This document shows positions 13,701-27,300 of a DNA stretch of 64,000 bases, piece after piece; positions within the stretch are counted from its first letter, which is position 1; each line of letters starts with the position of its first letter. A model generated the notes under the pieces. It saw only the letters and a program-made list of their open reading frames with translations, had not been told where the DNA came from and searched no databases. Origin of the DNA: Toxoplasma gondii ME49 (Eukaryota; Apicomplexa; Conoidasida; Eucoccidiorida; Sarcocystidae); assembly GCF_000006565.2 (NCBI RefSeq), contig NC_031475.1, positions 3,497,189 through 3,561,188 of the forward strand, read 5' to 3'. Position numbers and translations under genes: made by a program.

Positions 13701-16700
13701 TCCAGAGGGTCAGGCTGTCGGACTCGTGAAGAATCTCGCTCTCATGTCCGACATCAGTGTCGGCAGTGCGACCAACACCGTCCACGAGTTTCTTGTGGTA
13801 AGCGAGGTTTCGTTCGGATTTTAAACAGCTTTCAAGAGCTGCAGTGACACTGAATGTAACCCGCATTCATATAGGACGCGTCTAAATGTACAAGCTTAGC
13901 GGCGTTCTGCGGGGGACGTTGGAGTCACTTTTTTGTTTTATAGTCGGCGCTTCGAACGCGTTCCCAGGAGCCGACGCCCTCTTGGTTCGATGGACCTACC
14001 ACTTGCAGGAAGAAAAGTCAGGACCAGTCTGCAGAGACCAGCCTTCCCATTCGAGAGCCCAGTATGCCGATGCTCGTTTTTTTCCGGGCTGTCTGTTGGC
14101 TAGGTGACCTAATCACGTTTCGTAAATACCGTCTGTGAAAGCTCCTTTGACTTCCGTGAACACAGAAGACGGATACGTCGAGTTTGGTGGCGCGTTGGTG
14201 ATGAGGGGGAGACGCATGTGCATGCGCCATCGACGGCGTTCAGGTGCAGGGACGTTGAGGTTTGCAGACACGCTGAACTGAAACACGAAGCTTCGCTGTA
14301 ATGCGACGGCGGATACAAAAATCTCGTCCTCAAGCAGCCAGGGGCCACACATGGCAGTGGAGCGCGAGGAGTTTTAAAGAAACTTTTTTACACTGGAAGA
14401 GGAGGAATCCTGTTAAACTTTAATCTTTCTATCAGAGTGGGGTCGCAACAGTAATAGGTGTGGTGAGCTTGGACCTGGACGATCGTAGGAACCATTGCGT
14501 TCCTGCGCGGGATTGACAGCTCGTAGGGAAAGGAACAACTCGGTTGTCCATATCTCATAACTGCCGTGTATCGGTATCCAGGTACTATACTATCAGGCGT
14601 CATACAGACCGTGCGTGGCCTCCTAACTGGCGGCGCCTCCACTGTCCTGGGTGCTCTAATGTCTCATGTTATTCGATTTGAGTTGTCCGGTTTTGGCTTC
14701 CGGAGGAGACGCAAGTTTCAGCGCAAGAGAGAGTCACACAACACTGCATGCGCTCCCGCATTGTTTCTTCCAGGACTTTAGAGTCGCGAATGCCGTGTTG
14801 TCCCGTAGTTTTTCGTCCTGTCGACTTTACGTTAACTTTCTGTTTGAGGTGGAGTAGCGCGACCACGGTTAGAGGAGTTCAGTGAAGGTCTTTGCATCCA
14901 CCTGGAGTGCCTGCCGCGGGGATGTTTCGACGTATTGCACACTCGTTCGTTCCACGTTTCTTTGTTCCTTTGTTACACGTTTCTATCCTCTTTGCTTTGT
15001 GTTTTTTGTTTCCTAGGAGTGGGGTCTCGACCCTTTGGAAGAAATGACTCCGGACGTGATCAAGGAACGCGTGAAGGTTTTCGTCAATGGAAGTTGGGTC
15101 GGCTGCTTTGATGAAGCGGATGTTCTGTGCCAGACTCTCCGTCAACTTCGACGTCGCTGCGATATCTCCAGCGAGACGTCCATTGTTCGTGACCTAGTCA
15201 ACAGGGTGAGAGGTTCGCTGGGTGTGCAGTCGTTTCCACATGCTGTCTCAGACTCGTTTGACGTGTCTTCTACTTACATTCAAATGCTGTTGTCACCGTT
15301 GCACGTGTAGAAACCACGCTCAAAGTTGCTATTTGCTGTCGCTGCAGATCTCGCTGTTCGTCTTTTTACCAGCCGCTCTGTCTCGGTTACTCCACGTCGA
15401 TCTTGTTCCAGGCGTGACATGCAGCTTACTGTGGGGTCGCTTTTACTCCCAGCGAGAAAAATGACAGCGCACATCTTGTAGGGTGACCACTGCCCTCTTT
15501 ACCAGTTTCGCGACTTTTGTGGCTTTTCTTTGTCACCATTTCAGTATATCCTTGGTTACAGCAAGTCATAGAGTTTTAACTGGACAGTTCACCGTCGATC
15601 GGTTTAGACAGAAGGTCCCCGGGCGCGAGAAGGTGCTGCGAGTAGCCTGTCCTCTTTTCCTGGGGGTCTCGGGGTTTTCTTTCGTTTTTCCTGTGTTTTC
15701 TTTGTGGTGTGCTGTTCCTGTCGCGTTGTCTCGCCTTTGTGCGGCGAGAAGAAGTCTCCAGAGGACCACTGACGTCGGATGAACAGCTAGGTTTTTAAAG
15801 CACGTTCGACGGTCTGTTTTTCTCCTCAGGAGGTCAAGATCTTCACAGATGCAGGGAGAGCAATGCGCCCACTATTTGTCGTCGATGAGGTGAGTTGTGC
15901 TTATCACTCTGTGGTTCTGAAGAGCCTGCGATGACACACCCAAACACCCACACACAGACACAGACACGCCTATCAGTGTTTATACATGTTTGCGCGCGTA
16001 TGCATGTATATATGCGTGCAGTAGATTTACTTCTGTAAGTGTTCTCGGAGTCTTCAATCCACTGTGTACCGCGTTTCCCTGGGCTAAGGGTCGGGACATG
16101 AAACTCTCACGCATGCGAAAACATGTCCGCTCGCGTCCGCATGCCCAAGAACGCACCGTGACGGACTCACTGACCCCCCTCCCTCGCCACCGTCTTCACA
16201 AAGGATTGCCTAAGACTGCGAAAGAGTCAAGCCGCGGGTGGTGTCTGAGTGGCATTGCACGCGCGGCGACTTCAGACGTGATTTGATGTCAGCAGCTGGT
16301 GCGCCGCGTCTGGGGGTGGGAGCGCGCCCGTTTGAATGGTGTCTGGTTCGCAAGGTGTTTCTGGAGTTCTCGCCGCGTCCTGGACGCAGATATGAGGCGC
16401 GAAGAACTGCTCAAAGTTTGCCGTGGTTGGCCCGCGGGACGCTTCAGTGGGAGGAAAACGCCTTTCTTGTGGTTCGGCAGCGCGAAGGACAGCTCTTCTG
16501 GTGTGACTTTTCCTCAGGGAACTCGAGACCTTGTCATGAAGCGGTGCCACTTGGAGGAGCTGCAACGTCGCGGAAAGGACGAAAAGTCGTGGGGATACTT
16601 GATGGAGAAAGGCATCATTGAGTTCGTTGACTGTGAAGAAGAAGAGACGTGCATGATTGCGATGTTCGTCGAGGATATTCGCAGCGAGAAAAGGTACCCT

Positions 16701-19700
16701 TTCTTTAAAGCCCACTCAGAACTGAGCACCGCCACCCACAGTCCTCGCGAAACAGTAGGCATCAAGAACACCGAGACCGTTGCTGGACTGCGCACTGTAG
16801 TGTTACATCATAAGTCGCTGCTGTCTCTGACCACCCTATACCCGGTCCAGACCTGTGCAACTCCAGTCGAGTAGCGACGTTGTACTGCCTGGGATATCGA
16901 GGAGATCTCCAGTTGTGAGATGCAACGAACAACCACGTCCTTTGTGATGTCCGGCATTCCACACCTAGGATGCTGCATCCGACTTCATTTGTGAGGTCGT
17001 TCAACAGTTCCCTCTGAAGAGTTCTCTGCTGCGATTCGCCTCGTTTGGGCCTGCGGCGTCCCTGGATGATGACCTGCCGAGGTCTCGAGCCTGACTTTGC
17101 CCTTTGTTTCCGCGGGCGCGTTTTTCTCTTTTTTTTACAGACAAGCCTTTCCGTACACTCACTGCGAGATTCACCCCTCGCTGATTCTGGGAGTTTGCGC
17201 GAGCATCATTCCGTTCCCAGATCACAACCAGTCTCCGCGTAACGTTTATCAGTCGGCTATGGGGAAGCAGGCGATGGGAGTGTACACCTCTTCGTTCAAC
17301 CATCGGATGGACACGCTGGCGCACTTGCTGTACTATCCCCAGAAGCCGCTGGTCTGCACGCGAGCGATGGAGTTCCTCCGTTTCCGCGAGCTCCCTGCAG
17401 GCATCAACGCCATCGTTGCGATTCTCTGCTACTCGGGGTACAACCAAGAAGACAGTCTTATCATGTCTCAATCGAGCATCGACCGCGGCCTGTTCAGATC
17501 CGTCTTCTACCGGACCTACTGCAGCGAAGAGAGACAGCAGGGCAGTCTGATGGTGGAGAGTTTCGAGCCTCCGAGCATCGAACACGTCCAGGGCATGAAG
17601 CGAGGAGATTACTCGAAACTCGATGCAGACGGCCTCGTCGAACCCGGCAGTCGCGTCCTCGGTGACGACGTCATCATTGGAAAGGTGAGTAAGCCGGAGA
17701 CGAGAGACCGCAGCAGAAGTGCCGGACTCGCGGAAGGCGAGACTGAAGAATGAGATAGTGTTTGAGTCAGAGGGATGCCGGGAAGGTCTGTGAAAGAGCA
17801 GTGAACTCTCCCTCTCGAAGGGTAGCGGGGATGTGGAGGGCGAAAGAGATCTTGGAGCAACTCCAAAACGCGTAAGGAAAGTCGGCAATGGACACCGAAC
17901 AAGAGAAAGGGAAAAAACGTGGAGTCACAGTCTGGTGAGTGCGGTAGGTCGTTGGCTGTTTTGCCGGATTTTCCTCCCTTGTTTCTCCTTTGCCCCTTTC
18001 ACTTCAAAGAAGGAGGAAGGGGTAGCAAGAAGATGCAAACGCCGCCGCTAAGAGGCTGGTAGAATCCACTCTGTCATCCTTTTTCGACTATCGCCTTCTG
18101 TTTCACGACAGACATCTCCGCTTTTTGACGACGACACCGGCATGCCTGGCGGCGCGGGAGCCGGACCTGGCGGGGTGCCCTCTCCTTTCGCGAAACGGAA
18201 GCGCGACTGTTCTTTGTGTCTTCGATCTTCCGAAACAGGTGGGACAACGGCTTCTTGTCAATGAGGCTGGCACTGATCAAGAAGGAAAGGAATCATCCGC
18301 TACAGTGCTTGAGACGCAAGACAGAGACGAACGTGTTACGTCTCGTATAACAGATTGTCTTCAAACTGTTTCCTTTGTGCCGATGTATCGTTGCCATGTC
18401 CTTGAGTTAAATACAAGCAAGCCGCATGTTTCTGATGTGTTGCCCAGCTGCCAGGGTGGTGCGTTGCCTCGAAGAAGGTTGAAAGCGGCTTCGTTTGAAC
18501 GCGCAGATGTTTGACGTGGAGAGGGAGGATGAAAAGGGATCCTTGTGCAAAAGATCTCTTCCAGGATAGATTTTCAATGTTTCCTGAATGGTTTCTCTGG
18601 ACAAAATTAGATGTCGGCGGCCGTGTTCGCCTTCCTCGTTGAAAACCCCACGTCTGTAGTCGCTGGATTGGTAAATATTTGAGATTTGTTTTCTGACTTG
18701 CCGACGCATGCAGGTGTCGTGGACCAAGTGATGCTGTCGGTAAATAATCGGGGTAGCAGATTTACCAAGGTCAAAGTACGAAGTGTCCGAATTCCTCAGA
18801 CAGGAGACAAATTTGCTTCCCGACACGGACAGAAGGGAACGATCGGCATTACGTATCGGACAGAAGACATGCCGTTTAACGAGGTGAGACAGAAGATTAA
18901 CCTGCATCACGTTCAAATCATGTTTTAGTTACAGTGGCTACGTTTCGATCTGTAGCCCCGGACGGCATGTGCTGAAAGGAGAATAATCTGTGCAGGCCGA
19001 AAACACAGGGAAAAGCGGTTCTGGTCTTTCCGGACGCATGCATCCGCAAAAACATGTGACAAAAGCTGTTGTGGCCTGGTGGCACAGGTCAGAGGAGTTT
19101 CGGAAGCCTTCCGAAGTGAAAATCGCTTTTCTTATGTGACCTAGACACAGCTTCTTTCCTCTGGCCAAGATCACTGACAACATTCTTTTGTCACAGCTGA
19201 ACAGCGACAGTACTGAGAGGTCTTGTATGCGCTGTTCGTCTTTCATCTAGCGTTTGTCGGAACAGTTCTGTAGACGAGGGGGGAGGGGGAGTGATCGGGA
19301 CTTTGGTGAAGGTACAGGTTGTCGCGAGAGGGAAGGTTGTTCCCGGGCATCCGTGACTTATTCTTGTAACGAAGTAAGCTGCTTTTGACGGATTCATTCA
19401 ATTGTCCTTTTGCATCCACGAGCGTACGGAAGTCGATGCAAGAAATCAGAGACGAACGTCGCGGGAAAGAAAATGTTTCGAGCTCGCGGGTGAATGGTCA
19501 CATGCACACCCCGTCGACAAGGACGCCAACCAGTACCCTTAGGTCGGCGTGTGTGACGACAGACGCGAGTAACGGGAGAATGCATGCGGCAGTTCGTTGT
19601 AGTGTTCTCGAGGGGTGTCGCTCCTGTGATCGCGACCCCACGTCTCCGTTCTCTTCGTTGCTTTTTGCCAAGGCCCTGCCTGCAAATGAGGCATTCTCGG

Positions 19701-21094
19701 TCCACGCTCTGTTTTTTGTTTCGCTTGGGGCTTTCCAGGAGGGCATCACGCCAGACCTTATCATGAACCCCCACGCCGTTCCTTCTCGAATGACAATCGG
19801 GCACTTGGTCGAGTGTCTGCTGGGGAAGACAGCGGCGATTTTCGGTGGTGAAGGTGACGCCACCCCCTTCAACGGGGTAAGAAAACTTCGACACCTCGAG
19901 GCTGCGGATTGGTCAATGGATGCCTTGCTGTTCGTGGCATCAGTCGTGTCCGTAGTTCCATGAATTCTTGGTACATGTGGCTTCATGGGATCTCGTGCAG
20001 GCGGTGGAAATGAATCTTGTTTCTGTGCTAGATATCGGCGATCCAGAACTGTACAACGCAAATCGAGTAACTGAGACATTTCGCTGTTGTTGCGCGAAGA
20101 CAGCTTTGCTGGTTTACAGTGCCATCTCGTGAGGGTGCCCAACTGCGAAGTCGTCTCTTGTCGACTGGATGTCGTTCTTGACTGTAAAACTGAGTTTTGT
20201 AGGGAACGGTAGGAGTCCAAAGGGGAACCAGAGTACACAGTTGTTCGTGCTGTGCGGAAGCGGTAAAACAGCAGTTGTGGCCGTTGTTCGAATCTATCAT
20301 TAGCCGCAAAAAGAGACAACCGTTGGCGGACAGTATCGTCAGTGCTGAATGCCACATGAGTCAAAGATGCGGTCTGTCGACCAAGTGCCACCTCACAATG
20401 GTTCGGAAGGTGTACTTTTTATTTCTGCGAGACCGACAGGCGTCATGTCGAGGTATCTCGAATTTTCATCGCTCAGTTTTTGTAAAACTTGTTGCGAATG
20501 GGGGTTTCTTTAGGGGCTTCCGTAGCTCCCTCAGGTTTTTGTAACATCTTATGTTTTTGCATTTCGTTGTTTTTTCAGTACGCGGTGCTGGACATTTCGA
20601 ATCGGCTTCACTCCTTGGGCTACGAACGCTTCGGAAACGAACGGTTGTACCATGGGCATACGGGGCGTCACCTGCCGTCGCTTATTTTCTTCGGGCCAAC
20701 ATACTATCAGCGTCTGAAGCATATGGTCGACGATAAGATCCACGCAAGAGCTCGAGGGCCTGTGACGATGCTCACTCGCCAGCCTATGGAAGGAAAAAGC
20801 CGAGAGGGTGGTCTACGGTTCGGAGAAATGGAACGCGACTGCATGATCAGTCACGGTGCCGCCCACATGCTGAAAGAAAGGCTCTTCGAACAAAGTGACG
20901 CCTACAGGGTCCATGTTTGTGATATTTGTGGCTTGGTCTGTACGGCGGACCTGTCCAGAGGCAACTTCGAATGCAAGCTGTGTGACAACAAGTCGAGAAT
21001 ATCTCAGATATGCATCCCGTATGCGTGCAAACTTCTTCTCCAGGAGCTCATGGCAATGTGCATCTATCCAAGACTGGTTCTGCAAGTCGCCTAA
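7788..21094 (+). CDS. RPB2: DNA-directed RNA polymerase II subunit RPB2
   Basis: This is the second-largest subunit of nuclear RNA polymerase II, forming one side of the active-site cleft. Fourteen exons: 7788-8185, 8814-9039, 10240-10407, 11257-11513, 11867-12302, 13423-13797, 15017-15205, 15830-15889, 16518-16693, 17141-17684, 18112-18238, 18714-18883, 19739-19876, 20579-21094. They sum to exactly 1260 codons (1259 aa, family usually about 1170-1220) with intact phase at every junction. Hallmarks seen: [17 protein letters not shown] (protrusion), [62 protein letters not shown] (residues about 861-867, Mg-binding region), [13 protein letters not shown] (from about 1016), the hybrid-binding [19 protein letters not shown], and a C-terminal zinc clamp C1202-x2-C1205-x14-C1220-x2-C1223. 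RPB2, rather than the Pol I or Pol III paralogue, is indicated by the overall match to yeast Rpb2. ATG 7788 is the first in frame and has a good context (AACATGG). A Gly/Pro-rich insert sits in exon 11. Confidence 0.97.
9437..9451. repeat. 15-base G run in RPB2 intron 2
   Basis: Fifteen consecutive G on the plus strand, inside the intron 9040-10239. It is a homopolymer prone to length error in sequencing. Confidence 0.9.
11674..11693. repeat. (AT)10 microsatellite in RPB2 intron 4
   Basis: A perfect AT dinucleotide run, followed by T-rich sequence, in the intron 11514-11866. Confidence 0.9.
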
Positions 21095-24000
21095 AACCGC
21101 GGCGGAAACCGGCGCAGACTGACTGCGAGAAGGCGTTTTGGTGGAGAAAATAACGTTGAAAAGGGCTTGGGTATCGCATGTGTGGTGCAACGGGAAATGC
21201 GTCGTCTTGCAAGTGAAAGTGGCATCGTAGGTTTACGTGACCTTATCATCCACAGTCTGCAAAAAGTTCATTCTGCCGGAACTTCCGAGCGTCGTCGCCT
21301 CAAACTACGTGCCTTGGCATGCTCCTGCCGAGAAACATGTTTTTCTTGAAGGCCTTAGGCTCTCGAATTATGTGAGCTAGTTTTCCAGACTCTAATCAGA
21401 ACTGCCGAAGGAAACTAACAGTGCAGTCAACCTGTCATATCACTTCGCACGTTTTGATTACGGTCGTTCGAAAGCAGGCATACCGGTTTCTGTTCTCCGT
21501 CAGGTGACGGAAAAGGAACTGAACGGCAGACGCAAGCTTAACCAACACAGGGAGAAATTCCGTACCTTTGATTGCCACGTGATCTGCTAGACACAAAGAC
21601 AAATCCCTACGCAACGCAGACAACGAAAGAGGTAGCGTTCAGCATGGATCCGGCCCTATGAGGCAGCTCGCCCCCTGTTCACATTTGATGAGGGCTTGCT
21701 TCACTCAATCGTTGTGTATTGTGTCATAACGAGGTCAAACTCTGCTCTGCAAGGGAGCAGCAGAGCGTTCGCGTATGCGGAGGCTGGTAAGAGATAGGGG
21801 TATCTCCGGATGTGACGGACTGCACAAATTTCGACATCCCAGTGTCATAACGGCGGCCCCAACTGGCATGTTTTGCAGCTTTTCCCTTTCGGCAGCATGA
21901 ATCAATGAAGAAATAACATGGGGCTGCCACCCATCCTGAAAGACAGAGAATTAAGCCACGTTACAGTGGTGCTAGTCTTATGCGTTTATTATGGGTGGCA
22001 CACTGGACGGTGTATGTTGTTGATTCTCTTGAAACAGAGGTTTCTCGTTTGCGTAAGCATTCGAATAGAGCTGGTCACCGTGCGATATATCTGTACGCGG
22101 ATGGGGGGATGGCAGGCAACCGCGCTATGTTGAATAGACAACATGAAATGTTATCCGAGGGAGTTCGTCACCTGCATCTGGAATACCCGTTCAGTTCGCG
22201 AATGTGCGTACCGCGGCAGCATGTTCCGCCGTGCTGTGCGCAGCCTCTAAAGGCGGCAGCAGCACATGCAAGGGCGTCTTCAAGATACCAAAAACTTAAC
22301 AAGCGCATATCAAATAGCGTGGCAGCCATGTGGTGCACCTGTGGTTGTGTGTCCTCTAATCGGCTGCCTCAGCATACTGGACGACAAAAATTGTTCGCCG
22401 GCACAGTGACGGCCCTACAGTCGTGAGAGGAGTGAATCACTAACTGGAACAGGGGGCGCGTTCTCGGCGGCGACTACGGCTAGAGATCCAGCAGGTAATG
22501 AACGAGATGGCTTTCTCCTTATTTGCCACCTGGCAGTGCAAACTGTACCTCAGCGCCAAGGATCCAAATCTATCGCATGTCGAACACTTCGGGTCGCGCA
22601 TATGCTGTGTGTCTCTAGAGCGATCACTCTTAGTCGGCAGGCTACTCTTTGTTCCTTTCGCGCATGCGGAATAACAGTTGCTCGTTGCATGTTAAATCAA
22701 ACCGTCATGTTGATGTGATGTCATGAATTGAGAAGCATCCGTCCTATCCGTGACACACCAACTCTCGACACTACAATAGCTGCAGACCCTAGGAAGCACA
22801 GAAGCTCAATGAGGGTAACGTTTTGCTGTGCCCTTGAAAATGGAATGCGCTAGCTACCATAAAAAACGGTTTAGCTCTGAGTTTGATCAATGAGTGAAAA
22901 GCAATCGCTAGCATCGTCAGCATCCACTAATTGCTACCACTCCTTTCGTGCCCGTATGTCTCATCGGCGTGAAGCCCTACACTGCGCAATGTAACGCTTT
23001 TGATACCGCAACTTAAGCAACTCAGCGAGCCGTTCTCCCTCCGTCGAGATAGCCCTCGTCTACAGAATTTCAGGTACCTATTCGCCAGATCCCGCGAGAT
23101 GCCGTTTCTCTGACAGCCCTTCTCATTTACTCTTCCGCCTTGCCGGTATAACTCCCGCTGCCCTATGTTGATTCTCTCTGTGTCACTAAGTCAAAGGAAA
23201 GCACCTTCGCAGACCGCCGTGACCACAACAACGTGCAAATTTAAGGCAGATGAAAACCCGCAACGCTAAAGAGTTGCCATCGCCGCAGTGCCCGTGTGAT
23301 AAGGTTACAGGATGCGCTGCACCGACTGGCTCGTCCTGTCGAGCCTTTGAGGCTAAACCACCATACAATTTGTATACGTCTTTCAGCGGACCTTAAGTGA
23401 TTATGCAGTAGTATACTTGCACCTGTGCCTTGAGAAAATAATCTGCAACAGTCCTGGTCAATGAATACAACCTGATATCCAGAATTGGTAGAAACTACCA
23501 GCACCTCTAACACGCGACCAGTGACGCCCACTGCCACGAAGGCCGTTGACAGGATGTCTCACTTTTCCCCAGGCCGGGTTTGCAGTTAAGGAGAAGTCTA
23601 CGGATTTAGGGTTTGCCGTTCCAGAAGTGTTGACATGGTTAGCACCCGAGTTATGTTGCGAACGCTGGTAACAAACCAGAGCCTTGCAGAAAGCAGGCGG
23701 TAACACAAAGCTTGTCGTCTTAATTGTGGCGAAAATCATTACGTGCAGCGAGCGCACGGAGTCAACTACTATTGAGCAGAAGTATGCTTGTACCATGGGG
23801 GGGCTTCACAGTGATGAGAGAACAGGAACCACGCAGGAATCCTCGTAGACGTTTTAGAAAGCCCAGTTTTATACGGCGACGTCGGCGTGAGACACAAATT
23901 TACGCTGATCGTAGCGGGGTCCCCAAATATATGAATTGAACCTCATCCTTGTTGTGCTATTCACAATGTAGCCTTACTTTGTCTTCAGACATCGAACTCT

Positions 24001-24386
24001 CTACCACATCGAACTCTCTACCGCGGCGGACGTTCCCTACTCCATTTGTCCAATTCCCTTTAGGTGCTCTTGCCTCCAGACAAGAATTATCGTGTCACTA
24101 GACTTCTATCGAAGTGCCTCGGACTTTTTGGCAGTCCTGCCCGAAAAGGAAAACTTCTAAAGCGCGCCATGTCGAAACTCAGGTCGCTGCAATGCTGTCT
24201 TGCCGTCGTTCTTGATGCTCGAAAGGGACTAGCCTGGTAGCAGCAGCATGGGACGTTGGCTAGTACGGAGAGCTTTTATCCCATTCTCTTCGTTCTTTCG
24301 TTTGTTTGGCAAAATTGCCACAGTTTGCTTGAATCTTTGAGTTTCTTGAGTGTCTAAAAGATTTTGTCGAACAGTTAGTGAGCACC
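21095..24386. other. intergenic region between RPB2 and the secreted coiled-coil gene
   Basis: No open frame exceeds 150 codons and none shows motifs. It holds the 3' flank of RPB2 and the promoter side of the gene at 24387. The only structure I noticed is a 17-base tandem duplication at 23989-24022. Confidence 0.5.
23989..24022. repeat. 17-bp tandem duplication upstream of the secreted coiled-coil gene
   Basis: The unit ACATCGAACTCTCTACC occurs twice back to back (23989-24005 and 24006-24022), about 365 bases before ATG 24387. It could be a duplicated promoter element or simply a slippage product. Confidence 0.8.
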
Positions 24387-27300
24387 ATGGCTACTGTTTG
24401 TCCTCGACGAAGCTGCTGCTACCTGCAAGCCTTCGGTCGTCGTCGGACATGTTTTCTTGCGATTCTCCTGTTGTTTACTAAAGTACTGAAGGATGTCGCC
24501 AGTGCAAAGCCAGAAAATGTGCACTTCGAAGAGGAACAGATCTTTTCGGATCCGGACAACCAGAGGGCAACACTTCGTCGTGTTACTTCCACGGAGCATG
24601 GTAGTCTTAGACAGTCCGCGGAAGCACTCGATCGAGTGCCCGGAGTGCCCACCTCAGTGTCAGACAGGCGTGTTCTAGACGCTATTCGCGGTAGTTTCGT
24701 TAATGACAGTCTTTCCATCGACGAACGCAGTCACTCTGCAGAGACATCATCGTCAGAGCAATCTCTACGGGGGCTTCAAGCGACTCGAGGGTACGCGAAT
24801 TTGCCTTGGTCTTCTTATATACCCCAAGCCGTAACTAATTTTGGATGGCGACAGTTCGTGCCAGTTGTAGGAAGCGCTACCGTTGCAAGCCCAGCACCCC
24901 CGTTTCCCACCTGGGAGCAATTCTTGCTGTCAATGTTAGGTCGAGAAAGTGTACCAGACCAACGAGCTGCAAGCCAGAGTGTTGGTTCCAACTTGCAACG
25001 GTTAATGCTAAGAGACGCCGGAACGACGTCCTCACAGAACACAGCCAAATTGGATGAGACTCCTAGTTTCAACTGGCAGCAATATGTTCCCCTTGAAGTA
25101 CTATCGGTACCCAACCAGGACAAACCTCAGTATCAGTCAGCCGAAGAAGCGAAACCAACTCGGGAGACAAAGGCCGAAAAAAAGGAAAGCCACGAACAAC
25201 CTGTTGGAACCCGAAGGCTTCAGCTGAGTCTCCCTCTGATCGCCCCAATCCCATTATACGGATCGTATCCCTGGGCTCTAGGCACTCGACAACAAACGTT
25301 CCAGCAGATGGACAACCAAACATGGCAGTCACAGCAACAACTCTTTACAAATCCACTGCAACAGCCTCTGCTACCTTTTCAAATGCCACAGGCACCTCTC
25401 ATTACTATGCCTCAAGAGGCTCAGCGGCAGTTTAACACGATGCAGGAGCGCTTGAAGCAGATGCAGAAGCAAGTGACGACGGAGCTGCAGGAACAGCTTG
25501 AACCACAACTCCAACGTGAGCATGTGTGGCAAACTCCCGGCGGTGGTGTTGCTTATGGACGCTTCGGTACAGCATCAGCCTCTAGTGTCTGGAACTCTTC
25601 CCAGTCTGGACAGGATGCACCAGTGGTACAGCAGCAGCCTCAGCAGCTTTCACAAGTTGGAAATCAACAACAGCACCAGTCGGAAAGCCCAAACGAAGGC
25701 AACATTTCAGCGTCACAACTTCAGTATCCGCCAGGAGGTCCCCCCGACGATCTCCTTTCTTCTTTGATGCATGACCTGGACAATGAGAAGGAAGACACGA
25801 AGGGTGGAGCCCATGATTCAAAAGAGGGGCTCCCTGAACTTTTGCAGCCCCAGCTATTAGTGGAAGACAAGTACGGAGAAGCGCTTGGCTCAATCCAGCA
25901 GACGGATGCCTCCCCAAAGGAAACAGCGGGTCGACAGGGTCTCGGACAAAGACTAAGACGGCTTGGTCCGAACCTCGCCGGGGTCACCGGAAGGGAAGAC
26001 TCACGCGTTGAGGATCGGGACGGGGAAACTAATAGCGACGTAGAAAGGGACCTCCAGGCCGGACCCTCTTGGCAACAATTCATCCCTTCCTGGACACAAT
26101 TCGTTCCTCCGCAAATTTTTGGGCGGCACAGTGCAGGACCAGTACACGAAGCTCAGCAGCAGCGCTCTGATGGTATGAATTTGCACACACGGCGAGAAAC
26201 GGCGTACGAAGAACTGGTGCTGCGGCAACAGCAGTTGGAACAACAACTGGAAGAAATTCAAGCGAGTCGATACGAACCTGACTGGCGGCAACCACTGAAC
26301 AGCCGACAGAGGCAGTCTGAAGTAGGGATTCAGGTAGACCGGTCTACAGCCCCCAAAACGGCAGATATGGGCCCCTCGCGGGACACAGCTAAGCTACAGG
26401 CGTTGCACAAAGCACAAACTGCTGAACTGAAGGCGAGACAAGAAGCGCGAATGGATGAACTCGCCAAGAAGTGGAAACAAGAAACGGATGAGCTGGAACA
26501 GCGTCACCGTGAACAGGTACAACGGCTGCAAGAGTGGCAACAAGAACGCGCTCGCGCGCAAGCGGAGCAGCTAAGCGAAAGACAGGACGAAGAGTGGAAA
26601 ACTCTGAAAACGAAGCAATCCACAGATCTGAAGGCTACTCTTAGGCGGCAAGATGCCTTTGCCACCCGTGTTCAGCGGGACCAGACTCTCCAGCTTCAGC
26701 AGCTCCTAGCTCTACAACAAAAACAGCTGGATCAGGCAGAACGACTGCACCAACTGCAGGCGAGCCTGAGACAACAAGAACGAGACGTAGCGCAACAATT
26801 GAAAATAGCACAGCAGGGGAACTACGAGAAGATTCCGCCGCTACACACTGACACTGCGGAAATGCGGTCAAAAGAAGAACCAGAGACAGAAAAGAGAGAA
26901 GACTCGGGCACGTCGTCAGACGAAGAGCTTCCCGTTCCTCAATCAAGGCCGAAAGAGGAACTGATGTCGGGTGAAGAACAAGACCAAGCAGAGCAAGCAA
27001 ATGGAGAAACGGGAAACAAGGCAACGCTGAAGGTAGAGGGAGAATCGAGTGGCACCGACGAGGAGGCGACCCCGCAGGAGGGACCGTCAGAATCAGCAGA
27101 ACCTCAACGGGAAAGCAAAAATGGGATGAATACGCAACTAGCAGCAGCAGAGCCATACGACAACGGGGAGGCTGACGGCCAGCAGCAGGATGCTTCTTTC
27201 CAGTTGTTGGAAAACAGTGAAGAGGGCACAGGACAGAGTGAGTCAGGGGATACGGCTAACTCCGCCAAAGAAGGTCCGTCTGACGGAACAGAACCAGTAA

